From: Aquimarina pacifica
GTDB lineage: Bacteria > Bacteroidota > Bacteroidia > Flavobacteriales > Flavobacteriaceae
DNA: 64,000 nucleotides
Reading direction: 5' to 3'
Assembly (NCBI RefSeq): GCF_000520955.1
Contig: NZ_JACC01000021.1
Span: forward strand, 1 to 64,000
A program made the translations under genes and the position numbers. Position 1 is the stretch's first letter, and each line of letters starts with the position of its first letter. Positions 50,280 to 58,675 of the stretch are shown here, piece by piece. A model generated the notes under the pieces. It saw only the letters and a program-made list of their open reading frames with translations. It did no database searches and had not been told where the DNA came from.

Positions 50280-50404
50280 TATTACTATATGCTACTAAAA
50301 TTTAATTTTTAATTCTTCACTACAAATATACAGAGTACAGCTTCAATTATACCAAAACTGTTCACATGAATTTTTAAAATGAAAAAAAAGAATGGGAAAT
50401 AATT

Positions 50405-51031
50405 TTATACTTTAATACTACAACCTATAGCCTTGGTTATCTCTACGGGAACTTTTTTTCCTTCTAACAAAGCATTAACGGCATCTTCAACATATTTCTT
50501 TGTTGCAGAAGTGGCATCTTTGTAGTTATTATCTACCGCACCAATATACCTGACTATATTACCATTAGCTGTTTTTTCTAAAACGTAAACATGAGGAGTT
50601 TTGGTCGCTCCATATTGAGGATAAATTTTCTGTCCCTCATCTATTAAGTAAGGAAACGTAAAGCCTTTACTTTTGGCACGAGCTTTCATATTATCAAAAC
50701 TATCTTCTGGATATGCTTTCGCATTATTTGGATTGATTGCAACTACGGGGTATCCTTTTGGCTTAAACATATTGTCGAGCGCTATAATTCGATCTTCATA
50801 CGCAACAGAATATGGACAATGATTACAGGTAAAAACAATGATAAATCCTTTGGCGTCATCATAATCTGTAAGAGAAACAGAGGTGCCATCAATATTTTTG
50901 AGTTTAAAATTAGCCGCAATATCTCCTATGGCATAACCTGTATCCGTTTTACTTACGGACACCTTATCGATAGCAAAAGCACTAATTGCTATTACAAATG
51001 CGAATACAACCAAAATCTTTAAAGTCTTCAT
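50405..51031 (-). CDS. Exported thioredoxin/AhpC-like protein
   Basis: A 208-residue protein with a signal peptide (ILVVFAFVIAISAFA) and an AhpC/TSA-thioredoxin fold (about 35-205). The redox motif is TCNHCPYSVAYEDR (Cys69, Cys72), typical of the Bacteroidetes thioredoxin-family proteins with CNHCP, and GATKTPHVYVL supplies the cis-Pro. It probably acts as a periplasmic disulphide reductase or peroxidase-like protein. It is 27 bp after the tlpA-like gene and probably cotranscribed. Confidence 0.87.
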   Translation of the reverse strand: MKTLKILVVFAFVIAISAFAIDKVSVSKTDTGYAIGDIAANFKLKNIDGTSVSLTDYDDAKGFIIVFTCNHCPYSVAYEDRIIALDNMFKPKGYPVVAINPNNAKAYPEDSFDNMKARAKSKGFTFPYLIDEGQKIYPQYGATKTPHVYVLEKTANGNIVRYIGAVDNNYKDATSATKKYVEDAVNALLEGKKVPVEITKAIGCSIKV

Positions 51032-51058
51032 TATTTAAATTTTATTTTTTTTAAAATG

Positions 51059-51580
51059 TCACAAAACTTTTTTAAGCTCTTTCTCTAACTCATTATATGT
51101 AAAAGATCGCTCATAAAAATTAACATTATTTCCCCGATATATTATTGTTGCCGGAATAGAACCTGACCAATCTGCACTAATTTGTGAAATCCAACTATCA
51201 GCATCTGGATCATCAAGAAGCACCACTTTACTTTCAATATTCTGTCTTTTAACAAAAGGTATAAGCCTTGTTTCTACTTGCTTAGGAAGATCAAGACTTA
51301 CCAGAATAACCTCAACTTGCTCATCAGGATACCTACTATTAATCAATTCAAAATATGGCAACTCTGCAACGCAGGGCTTACACCACGTCGCCCAAAAATT
51401 GATTACTCTTGTCTTATCGTCATTAATAGATAATAAAGGTTTGAAACTTTCAAAATCATATACAGGTATCTCTACTCCTTTACTCTTAAAAATTTCTGTT
51501 GCATCTAGTGATACTTTTTGCTCTCCCTTACAATTAGAAAAAAGAACCACTAACAAAATATAAAAAATCTTTTTCTGCAT
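51059..51580 (-). CDS. TlpA-like disulphide reductase lipoprotein
   Basis: A membrane-anchored thioredoxin-fold protein (173 residues from the preferred start). The signal LLVVLFSNC gives a lipidated Cys17. The active site is FWATWCKPCVAELP (Cys67, Cys70) and the cis-Pro lies in WSGSIPATIIY. TlpA/ResA-type proteins keep apocytochrome c or other exported thiols reduced, which fits the ccsBA gene 1.8 kb downstream. The frame opens at 51628 but the ATG at 51580 begins the signal peptide. Confidence 0.88.
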   Translation of the reverse strand: MQKKIFYILLVVLFSNCKGEQKVSLDATEIFKSKGVEIPVYDFESFKPLLSINDDKTRVINFWATWCKPCVAELPYFELINSRYPDEQVEVILVSLDLPKQVETRLIPFVKRQNIESKVVLLDDPDADSWISQISADWSGSIPATIIYRGNNVNFYERSFTYNELEKELKKVL

Positions 51581-51940
51581 ATTTACGAATATATCAAAAC
51601 CAGCAATTAAGGAAAAGGAAATTAACAAGGTTTCTTTATTTTTACTATATATTTTACAAACATTTAACTTAAACCCCTACACACCTTATCTAAAGTAAAA
51701 TCAATATTTATACCAAAAAAATCAAATGACTCCTTTTACTTTCGTATCTCGACATGAGCTTTCGTTATAAAATCAAAGTGATTGTTTCAGAAGTTGTAAA
51801 AACTTAAAAAAAATACTCTAAAAAAGTACCATACTTATATATGGCATAGTTAGATCATTAATCCAGTACAATAGTATATGCTCCTTTAATTTTAACAAAG
51901 AATTAGTACGCATTTAAGTTTTACAAAAGAAAATCTCTTA

Positions 51941-51959
51941 TACATTTGTATATACAAAT
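51941..51959 (+). promoter_or_regulatory. Promoter with overlapping 16-bp palindrome (candidate MarR operator)
   Basis: TACATTTG (51941-51948) is an exact -7 element. A perfect palindrome, ATTTGTATATACAAAT (51944-51959), overlaps it. This arrangement is what self-repressing MarR proteins use. The predicted transcription start, near 51955, fits translation from TTG 51973. The 330 bp between the tlpA-like gene and this site hold nothing else I can name. Confidence 0.6.
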
Positions 51960-51972
51960 TTTGTACACACAA

Positions 51973-52437
51973 TTGAAAATAGAAAAAATCATAAAAACCG
52001 AAGTTGAACTTCCTATCACTAAGAAGGCAATAATTAATTTGTTATATACAGAAAATTGGTTAATGGATAAAATTAATCTAGCATTGAAAGCGTATGACAT
52101 TTCAATACAACAATTTAATGTTTTACGCATTTTAAAGGGACAGAAAGGAAAACCCGCAAACCTATCTACTATACAAGAACGAATGGTAAGTAAAATGAGT
52201 AATACGACTCGATTAGTAGATAAGTTAATCACCAAAGGATATGTAAAACGAGTTATTTGCAAATCAAATCGAAGAAAAGTCGAAATTACAATTACAGAAC
52301 AAGGAAAAGAATTTTTAAAAGAAGTAACCCTAGTTATGAATACATTCGAGAACAAAGTGACCTCAAATCTATCTAACGAAGAACTTATTAGCCTTAATGA
52401 TTTACTAAATAAACTAAGACAAATAAATAATAATTAA
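51973..52437 (+). CDS. MarR family transcriptional regulator
   Basis: A 154-residue winged-helix dimer regulator. QQFNVLRILKGQKGKPANLSTIQERMVSKMSNTTRLVDKLITKGYVKR is the MarR HTH region (about residues 40-90), and the wing contains CKSNRRKVEITITEQGKEFL. There is no ATG near the natural start; the first candidate inside the conserved N-terminus is TTG at 51973 (MKIEKIIKTEVELP). Upstream TTGs at 51946 and 51961 fall in the promoter. Just 24 bp separates it from the YceI gene, so the two form an operon. The ligand is unknown, perhaps a lipid-like or phenolic compound. Confidence 0.87.
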   Translation: MKIEKIIKTEVELPITKKAIINLLYTENWLMDKINLALKAYDISIQQFNVLRILKGQKGKPANLSTIQERMVSKMSNTTRLVDKLITKGYVKRVICKSNRRKVEITITEQGKEFLKEVTLVMNTFENKVTSNLSNEELISLNDLLNKLRQINNN

Positions 52438-52461
52438 CGTAAAACTATTAATTCTATACAC

Positions 52462-53028
52462 ATGAAAACTAGACTTAAAACACTTATTTTAGGCATTGCC
52501 GTACTTGTCGCAACAGCTACTTTTGGGCAAAAAAAAGAAATTAAAACTTCAGAAAGTATTATCAACTGGACAGGAAAAAAAGTAACCGGCTCACATACAG
52601 GAACACTTAAATTATCTAGTGGCTTTCTTGTATTTGAAGGAGAAAATATTACCGGAGGTGAGTTCACCGTTGATATGACAACATTAATCGTTACCGATCT
52701 AGAAGCAGGTAAAGGAAAAGAGAAACTAGAAGGGCACTTAAATTCTGATGATTTCTTTGGTGTAAAAAATCATAAAAACGCAAAACTGATCGTAAAAAAA
52801 GCGAGCAAAGGTGATAAAGGATATAAAATTTCTGGAGATCTTACCATCAAAGGAAAAACAAACCCTATCACTTTTGATTTATTAGTTGCAGATAACAAAG
52901 CTTCAACTACATTAAAAGTTGACAGAACCAAGTATGACATCAAGTATGGATCCGGTAGTTTCTTCGAAAATTTGGGTGACAAAGCAATCAATAATGAATT
53001 TGAATTAGTTGTTGATTTAAAAATGTAA
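52462..53028 (+). CDS. YceI family periplasmic lipid-binding protein
   Basis: A 188-residue secreted lipocalin-like barrel that binds polyisoprenoid or other long lipids in known members. A signal peptide ends near ATATFGQ. The YceI core shows SESIINWTGKKVTGSHTGTLKLSSG, GGEFTVDMTTL and HLNSDDFFGVKNHKNAKLIV, then DLTIKGKTNPITFDL. It shares an operon with the MarR regulator upstream, a common pairing in flavobacteria, which suggests the regulator controls it in response to a lipophilic compound (inference). Confidence 0.92.
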   Translation: MKTRLKTLILGIAVLVATATFGQKKEIKTSESIINWTGKKVTGSHTGTLKLSSGFLVFEGENITGGEFTVDMTTLIVTDLEAGKGKEKLEGHLNSDDFFGVKNHKNAKLIVKKASKGDKGYKISGDLTIKGKTNPITFDLLVADNKASTTLKVDRTKYDIKYGSGSFFENLGDKAINNEFELVVDLKM

Positions 53029-53058
53029 ATTTTTATTTCAAGAATTATAATTAATTTA

Positions 53059-53066
53059 TATCTTTG
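53059..53066 (+). promoter_or_regulatory. -7 promoter element of the trp operon
   Basis: TATCTTTG is an exact TAnnTTTG. It lies 17 nt before the leader-peptide ATG. No TTG is found at the standard -33 position, so the promoter may be weak or need an activator. Confidence 0.5.
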
Positions 53067-53083
53067 ACTCATTAAATAAAAAC

Positions 53084-53146
53084 ATGAGATTAATTATAGC
53101 AAATAACTGGTGGTGGTCTTCTCAAAACAAAAATGTTGTGAGATAG
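53084..53146 (+). CDS. trpL: trp operon leader peptide
   Basis: A 20-codon frame, MRLIIANNWWWSSQNKNVVR then TAG. The three consecutive Trp codons (53108-53116) are the classical sensor of charged tRNA-Trp: a ribosome stalling there changes the folding of the downstream RNA. The codons overlapping SSQNKNVV form a hairpin (CTCA and TGAG arms, about 53121-53142). Spacing to the terminator and operon genes fits transcription attenuation. Start and stop are unambiguous. Confidence 0.85.
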   Translation: MRLIIANNWWWSSQNKNVVR

Positions 53147-53178
53147 CTACATGTTATTATGTTAACCAAACATATTCA

Positions 53179-53210
53179 AGGCTTGTCAAATCACGACAAG
53201 CCTTTTTTTT
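53179..53210 (+). terminator. trp attenuator terminator
   Basis: Perfect 9-bp stem AGGCTTGTC/GACAAGCCT with a 7-nt loop and T8 tail. It lies 32 nt after the leader-peptide stop and 113 nt before trpE, so it must be a conditional terminator. A preceding hairpin TATGTT/AACATA (about 53158-53175) may compete with it. The proposed antiterminator pairing was not resolved by eye. Confidence 0.82.
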
Positions 53211-53322
53211 GTTCGCAGAACAAAAGAATAAATAATGCAAAATTATACTCATAAAAAATAATTTTAAAGAAAAATCCTCAGGGATTACTCACTACAATGA
53301 GAATATCAAAATATAAAGTAAA

Positions 53323-54720
53323 ATGAGTTACAAATTAACTACACATTTCAAACAAGTTCTGGCTGATACTTTTACTCCTGTAAGTGTATATCTAAAAATC
53401 AGGGATCGTTTCCCTAATAGTTTGCTTCTTGAAAATAATGACTACCGCGGAAGCGAAAATAGTTTCTCTTACATTTGCTGTAATCCTATTGCTACCATCA
53501 AAATAGAAAACGAAACGATATATCAATCTTTTCCGGACAAAAGCATCACAAAAACACCCATAACTCAAGAAACAAACATCCCAGAAATTGTTGAGAAATT
53601 TGGAGATCATTTTGAAACTTCGAGTAGTGATTTCAAATTTATTAACAATGGACTTTTTGGATATATCGCCTATGATGCCGTACGATATTTTGAAGACATA
53701 ACCATTTCTAAAAAGGAAGGAGCATTAGATATACCCGATATGCAGTACACTGTATATCAAAATATTATTGCTATTAGTAATTTTACCAATGAAGCTTATA
53801 TTTTTGCACATTGCTATGAGTCAGAGAGTAATATTAACGAAATTGAATCTTTATTAAAAGTCAAAAATTTTGCGTCTTATAACTTTGAAACTGTTGGTGA
53901 AACCACTTCAAACCTCAATGATAATCAATATAAAGAACATGTAACACTGGCAAAAAAGCACTGTCAACGAGGAGATGTATTTCAATTGGTACTATCAAAA
54001 CGATTTTCTCAAAAATTTAAAGGTGATGAGTTTAATGTCTATAGAGCTTTACGCAGTGTAAACCCATCACCCTATCTTTTCTATTTCGATTATGGCGATT
54101 TTAAAATATTTGGTAGTTCGCCAGAAGCGCAATTGGTAGTAAAAGATGATCTTGCAGAGATTCACCCGATTGCGGGAACTTTTAAACGTACCGGGAATGA
54201 TGAACAAGATGCAGAGTTAGCAAAAAAATTAGCTGTTGACGAAAAAGAAAACGCAGAACATGTGATGCTAGTGGATTTAGCACGTAACGACCTTAGTCGC
54301 AATGGTAGTGATGTAACTGTAGAAAATTACAGAGAAGTTCAATTTTACTCCCATGTTATTCATTTGGTAAGTAAAGTAACCGGAAAAAAACATGCAAACA
54401 CCACCACTATGCAAGTAGTTGCTGATACTTTTCCTGCAGGAACACTTAGTGGAGCCCCAAAACATATGGCGATGCAACTTATAGAAAAATATGAAACAGT
54501 AAATAGAGATTTCTATGGCGGAGCCATCGGCTTTATGGATTTTTCAGGAAACTTTAATCATGCCATTATGATTCGAACTTTTTTAAGCAAAAATCATCAA
54601 CTGCATTGGCAAGCGGGTGCCGGCTTAGTTAATGAGTCCAACGAAGAAAGTGAATTGCAAGAAGTATATAATAAGCTAGGAGCGCTTACAAAAGCACTAA
54701 AATTAGCAGAAGAAATATAA
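53323..54720 (+). CDS. trpE: Anthranilate synthase component I
   Basis: Converts chorismate and ammonia to anthranilate, the first step of tryptophan synthesis. The 465-residue protein has the chorismate-binding domain at about 200-460: PIAGTFKRTGNDEQDAELA, LVDLARNDLSRNGSDV, GTLSGAPKHMAMQLI and GGAIGFMDFSGNFNHAIMIR. The N-terminal region has LLENNDYRGSENSFSYICC, where the usual feedback motif begins LLES; the Ser is Asn here. It works with TrpG, encoded 88 bp downstream. Confidence 0.95.
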   Translation: MSYKLTTHFKQVLADTFTPVSVYLKIRDRFPNSLLLENNDYRGSENSFSYICCNPIATIKIENETIYQSFPDKSITKTPITQETNIPEIVEKFGDHFETSSSDFKFINNGLFGYIAYDAVRYFEDITISKKEGALDIPDMQYTVYQNIIAISNFTNEAYIFAHCYESESNINEIESLLKVKNFASYNFETVGETTSNLNDNQYKEHVTLAKKHCQRGDVFQLVLSKRFSQKFKGDEFNVYRALRSVNPSPYLFYFDYGDFKIFGSSPEAQLVVKDDLAEIHPIAGTFKRTGNDEQDAELAKKLAVDEKENAEHVMLVDLARNDLSRNGSDVTVENYREVQFYSHVIHLVSKVTGKKHANTTTMQVVADTFPAGTLSGAPKHMAMQLIEKYETVNRDFYGGAIGFMDFSGNFNHAIMIRTFLSKNHQLHWQAGAGLVNESNEESELQEVYNKLGALTKALKLAEEI

Positions 54721-54808
54721 CCAAGTTAAAGGTGAATGGCCGAGATCAGAAAAAAACAAATTTTAAAAACAGGACTATCTCAAACCATTACCAGAAACCA
54801 ATAAGAAA

Positions 54809-55378
54809 ATGAAAAAAGTATTAGTAATCGACAACTACGATTCATTCGTATATAACCTAGTTCATTATCTAGAAGACCTTGGGTGCGAAGTAACTGTAAA
54901 ACGTAATGATCAATTGAGATTAGAGGATGTAGAACCATTTGAAAAAATCTTACTTTCACCAGGCCCAGGTATCCCAGATGAAGCTGGTCTATTAAAAGAC
55001 ATCATTAAAACCTATTCTAAGACTAAAAGTATTTTTGGTGTTTGCCTAGGACAGCAAGCTATTGGTGAAGTTTTTGGAGGAAGTCTTATAAACCTTGATA
55101 ATGTGTATCATGGAGTTGCAACTAATATCACTTTGTCTGTTACCGATGAGCCTCTTTTTGAAGGACTTCATACAGCATTTGATGTCGGCAGATACCACTC
55201 TTGGGTAGTTGCTGATAACAATTTACCTGAATGTCTGCAAGCTACTTCATATGACGAAAACGGACAAATCATGTCCTTAAGGCATAAAGAATTAGATGTA
55301 AAAGGCGTTCAATTTCATCCAGAATCTGTACTTACCCCAGACGGAAAAAAAATACTAGAAAACTGGATGCGTAGTTAG
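54809..55378 (+). CDS. trpG: Anthranilate synthase glutamine amidotransferase
   Basis: Supplies ammonia from glutamine to TrpE. A 189-residue class I amidotransferase with DNYDSFVYNLVHYLEDLG at the N-terminus, oxyanion loop LLSPGPGIPDEAG, nucleophile Cys79 in GVCLGQQAIGE, and the His170-Glu172 pair in QFHPESVLTP. It may also serve p-aminobenzoate synthase, as in many bacteria without a separate PabA, but nothing here shows that. Confidence 0.95.
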   Translation: MKKVLVIDNYDSFVYNLVHYLEDLGCEVTVKRNDQLRLEDVEPFEKILLSPGPGIPDEAGLLKDIIKTYSKTKSIFGVCLGQQAIGEVFGGSLINLDNVYHGVATNITLSVTDEPLFEGLHTAFDVGRYHSWVVADNNLPECLQATSYDENGQIMSLRHKELDVKGVQFHPESVLTPDGKKILENWMRS

Positions 55379-55473
55379 TAGTTAACCGTAAAAAGTGAAA
55401 ATAAATTTTAATTAAAAAGAACCCATTTAAAATCCTTCTCAATATATCGAGAAGTAAACGGGGCGAGGGACTT

Positions 55474-56469
55474 ATGAAAAACTTACTAAATCGATTAATA
55501 AATCACGAAACTATCTCTAAAGAAGAAGCAAAAGGAGTATTGGTAAATATTTCGAAAGGAGAATATAACCAAAGTCAAATTGCCTCTTTCTTAACTGTAT
55601 ACATGATGCGTAGCATTACTGTTGAAGAATTAGAAGGGTTTAGGGATGCATTACTAGAGCTTTGCATTGCGGTAGATTTAAGCGAATACAACCCTGTTGA
55701 TCTGTGTGGTACTGGTGGAGACGGAAAAGACACCTTCAATATTTCTACACTATCATCCTTTGTATCTGCAGGTGCGGGAGTAAAAGTAACAAAGCATGGT
55801 AATTATGGAGTCTCATCAAAATGTGGAAGCTCAAACGTGATGGAACATCTAGGGATCAAATTTAGTAATGATAAAGATTTCTTAAGACAAAGCATAGATG
55901 AAGCTGGCATCTGTGTTTTACATGCTCCTCTCTTTCACCCAGCCATGAAAAATGTAGCTCCAATTCGTAAACAACTAGGGGTAAAAACTTTTTTCAATAT
56001 GCTCGGACCTATGGTAAATCCTGCATTTCCTAAAAATCAAATGGTAGGAGTGTTTAATCTAGAGTTAGCCAGAATGTATGGATACTTATACCAAAATACT
56101 GATAAGAATTTTACTATTCTACATGCTTTAGATGGATACGATGAGATTTCTCTAACAGGAAGCACTAAAACTATTTCTAATACTACAGAAAGCATGTTAA
56201 CACCACTTGATTTTGGTGTAAGAACCCTAAAACAAGAAGAAATCGCTGGTGGTGAATCAATAGAAGAATCAGCAGCAATCTTTATAAATATTCTAAAAGG
56301 AGATGGTACAGAGGCACAGAATAATGTGGTTTGCGCCAATGCAGGAATGGCAATTGCCACTGTAGAGGGATTAACGCCAAAACAAGGATTTGAAAAAGCC
56401 AAAGAATCTCTACTTACCGGTAAAGGACTGAAAGCATTGAAGAAAGTACAAGAATTAAGTGCTAAATAA
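55474..56469 (+). CDS. trpD: Anthranilate phosphoribosyltransferase
   Basis: Transfers phosphoribosyl from PRPP to anthranilate. The 331-residue enzyme shows the nucleoside phosphorylase type III-like fold: GTGGDGKDTFNISTLSSFV (PRPP-binding glycine loop), KHGNYGVSSKCGSSNVMEHLG, and PLFHPAMKNVAPIRKQLGVKTFFNMLGP. It lies 96 bp after trpG. Length and motifs are standard. Confidence 0.95.
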   Translation: MKNLLNRLINHETISKEEAKGVLVNISKGEYNQSQIASFLTVYMMRSITVEELEGFRDALLELCIAVDLSEYNPVDLCGTGGDGKDTFNISTLSSFVSAGAGVKVTKHGNYGVSSKCGSSNVMEHLGIKFSNDKDFLRQSIDEAGICVLHAPLFHPAMKNVAPIRKQLGVKTFFNMLGPMVNPAFPKNQMVGVFNLELARMYGYLYQNTDKNFTILHALDGYDEISLTGSTKTISNTTESMLTPLDFGVRTLKQEEIAGGESIEESAAIFINILKGDGTEAQNNVVCANAGMAIATVEGLTPKQGFEKAKESLLTGKGLKALKKVQELSAK

Positions 56470-56493
56470 AATTAAACTAGAAAAGTTCTTAGA

Positions 56494-57015
56494 ATGATAG
56501 TAGAAACCTACAAAATTAAAGGTTACAAAGAAAAGGAAACAGGACTCCTACTTGATGAAAATGAAGATTGGATTTTGGTAAAACATATCCCTGTTGATTA
56601 TGTTATAGATGGATATAAACTTTATAGAAAAAACATAATAACCAAAAGAAAATCAAAATCGAAAGAAGAAAAAATAGCACGAGTTCTACAACTCAAAAAG
56701 ACCAAAACTGATATTCCAGATACCTTTACGTTCAGAGGAATTTTGGAAACTCTCAAATGGTGCGAAAAAAAATATGGCTTATTTGAGTTCCTAGATCTAG
56801 ATGCTAATATTTTTTATGGAAAACTAAATGAAAGTCATGAAAATCGATTTATCATAGACATGATAGGAGCTCACGGAAAAATAGAAGAAGCATATGACTA
56901 TGAATTTTCTACCGATGAAATAGAAGTAATTACCTTCGAGACAGATTATTTTGAGTCTATACGATTATTAATGAATGATGAAATAAAGAATACTCCTAAA
57001 CTTAATAAAGTATGA
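56494..57015 (+). CDS. Hypothetical protein inserted in the trp operon
   Basis: A 173-residue protein I cannot assign to a named family. It starts with a small beta-rich part (KIKGYKEKETGLLLDENEDWILVKHIPVDYVIDGYKLYRKN), continues with a Lys-rich helix, and ends with EIEVITFETDYFESIRLLM. The opening GYK..TG.L..E..DWIL..H...DY..DGY pattern recurs, as I recall, in uncharacterised Bacteroidetes proteins. There is no signal or membrane segment. It is 24 bp after trpD and 159 bp before trpC, in the same direction and codon style, so it is cotranscribed with trp genes. A role in tryptophan synthesis is not shown. Confidence 0.7.
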   Translation: MIVETYKIKGYKEKETGLLLDENEDWILVKHIPVDYVIDGYKLYRKNIITKRKSKSKEEKIARVLQLKKTKTDIPDTFTFRGILETLKWCEKKYGLFEFLDLDANIFYGKLNESHENRFIIDMIGAHGKIEEAYDYEFSTDEIEVITFETDYFESIRLLMNDEIKNTPKLNKV

Positions 57016-57174
57016 TTAAAGGCCCCTTTGACAAAAAACCTTACATATTTTCATTTAAAAACAACTAAATATGGAGGTAGATACGCAAACTATAAATTCT
57101 CAAAAAACAGCTTAAAATTATAGGTTGAAAAAATTGAACCAACAATTATCATTTATCAACCGTCAACAAAAGAA

Positions 57175-57960
57175 ATGAATATACTCGATAAAATAATAGC
57201 GGATAAATATAAAGAGGTTGCACTAAAAAAAAATCTAATTCCGGTAAAGCAATTGGAAAATTCAGTTTTATTTACTCGTGAAACAGTTTCTCTAGCCTCC
57301 CAACTGCAAAATAGTCCTACAGGAATCATTGCAGAACATAAACGTCGTTCTCCATCTAAAGCAGTTATTAATCAAAAAGTAAGTATACAAGATGTAGCCC
57401 AAGGATACGAAACTGCAGGTGCATGCGGAATGTCTGTATTAACAGACGGAAAATATTTTGGAGGCTCTCTAGATGACTTACTACTTGCAAGAGCATCTTC
57501 CAAAATGCCATTGTTACGTAAAGAGTTTATCATCGATGAATACCAACTCCTTGAAGCCAAAGCTTACGGAGCCGATGTAATTTTACTAATTGCCGCTGTA
57601 CTTACACGAGAACAAATAAAATCGTTGTCAGAATTTGCAAAAAGCTTATCTCTTGATGTATTACTAGAAGTACATAATCAAGAAGAATTAGAAAAATCAA
57701 TTATGCCTTCTCTGGATATGTTAGGAGTCAACAACCGAAATCTAAAAACTTTTGAAGTGAGTACCGATATAAGTAAAACATTAAGTACTCAAATACCTGA
57801 TGATTTTGTGAAAGTATCAGAAAGTGGCATCAGTAGCATCGAAGCGATTAAAGATTTACAACCCTACGGGTATAAAGGTTTTCTAATCGGAGAAAATTTT
57901 ATGAAAACCGAAACTCCTGGAGCAAGTGCAATAGAATTTATTAAAAATCTTGAGAAATGA
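57175..57960 (+). CDS. trpC: Indole-3-glycerol phosphate synthase
   Basis: Closes the indole ring from CdRP. The 261-residue TIM barrel has the N-terminal IGPS helix MNILDKIIADKYKEVALKK, IIAEHKRRSPSKAVIN, LLRKEFIIDEYQLLEAKAYGADVILLI, LLEVHNQEELEKS, GVNNRNLKTFEVS and SESGISSIEAI. Lys and Glu catalytic residues sit in these blocks. The stop codon overlaps the trpF start by 4 bp. Confidence 0.95.
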   Translation: MNILDKIIADKYKEVALKKNLIPVKQLENSVLFTRETVSLASQLQNSPTGIIAEHKRRSPSKAVINQKVSIQDVAQGYETAGACGMSVLTDGKYFGGSLDDLLLARASSKMPLLRKEFIIDEYQLLEAKAYGADVILLIAAVLTREQIKSLSEFAKSLSLDVLLEVHNQEELEKSIMPSLDMLGVNNRNLKTFEVSTDISKTLSTQIPDDFVKVSESGISSIEAIKDLQPYGYKGFLIGENFMKTETPGASAIEFIKNLEK

Positions 57961-58619
57961 AGCTGAAGGTTTGCGGAATGAAATATAAAGATAATATTAA
58001 GGCAGTTGCAGCATTACAACCTGACTACCTTGGTTTTATTTTTTATGAAAAATCTCCAAGAAATTTTGACAGAGAAATTCCCGAAATACCAAATAACATA
58101 AAAAAAACCGGAGTTTTTGTAGACGCCTCTATCAATTTTATTCTCAAAAAACAACAACAATACCATTTCAGAGCTATTCAGTTGCATGGAAATGAAACTG
58201 CAGAGTTCTGTAATAGATTGAGAAGCGAGCTAAGTATATTAAGCGATCCACCAAAACCTCTCGATTCAAATCAAAGTACTACCGAAATTTTTAAAGTATT
58301 CTCGATCAAAGACCAATTTGATTTTGATACGTTAAAATCCTACGAAGGTAGTGTTGATTTTTTCTTATTCGATACCAAAGGAAAAGAAAAAGGAGGTAAT
58401 GGATATACATTTGACTGGAGTGTTTTAGAAAAATACCCCTCTACTACCCCATTTATTTTGAGTGGAGGCATAGGTCTAGATGAAATTAATAAAGTAAAAG
58501 CTATCCTAAAAACAGGGCTTCCCATTTATGGTATTGATGTGAACAGTAAATTTGAAACCAAACCTGGACTAAAAAACATAGAAGATTTAAAAGAATTTAA
58601 AAAATTATTGGTTGGTTAA
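57957..58619 (+). CDS. trpF: Phosphoribosylanthranilate isomerase
   Basis: Isomerises PRA to CdRP. A 220-residue TIM barrel with the catalytic Cys in MKLKVCGMKY, PDYLGFIFYEKSPR, KKTGVFVDASINFI, AIQLHGNETAEFC, the catalytic Asp in FFLFDTKG and ILSGGIGLDEI. Translational coupling to trpC is implied by the ATGA overlap. A short insertion (about residues 90-105) appears after the RSELSIL helix. Confidence 0.94.
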   Translation: MKLKVCGMKYKDNIKAVAALQPDYLGFIFYEKSPRNFDREIPEIPNNIKKTGVFVDASINFILKKQQQYHFRAIQLHGNETAEFCNRLRSELSILSDPPKPLDSNQSTTEIFKVFSIKDQFDFDTLKSYEGSVDFFLFDTKGKEKGGNGYTFDWSVLEKYPSTTPFILSGGIGLDEINKVKAILKTGLPIYGIDVNSKFETKPGLKNIEDLKEFKKLLVG

Positions 58620-58675
58620 TCACTAATTGCTTTTAGCATTAAAACACAACCACCAATCAACTAAAAACTAAAAAA

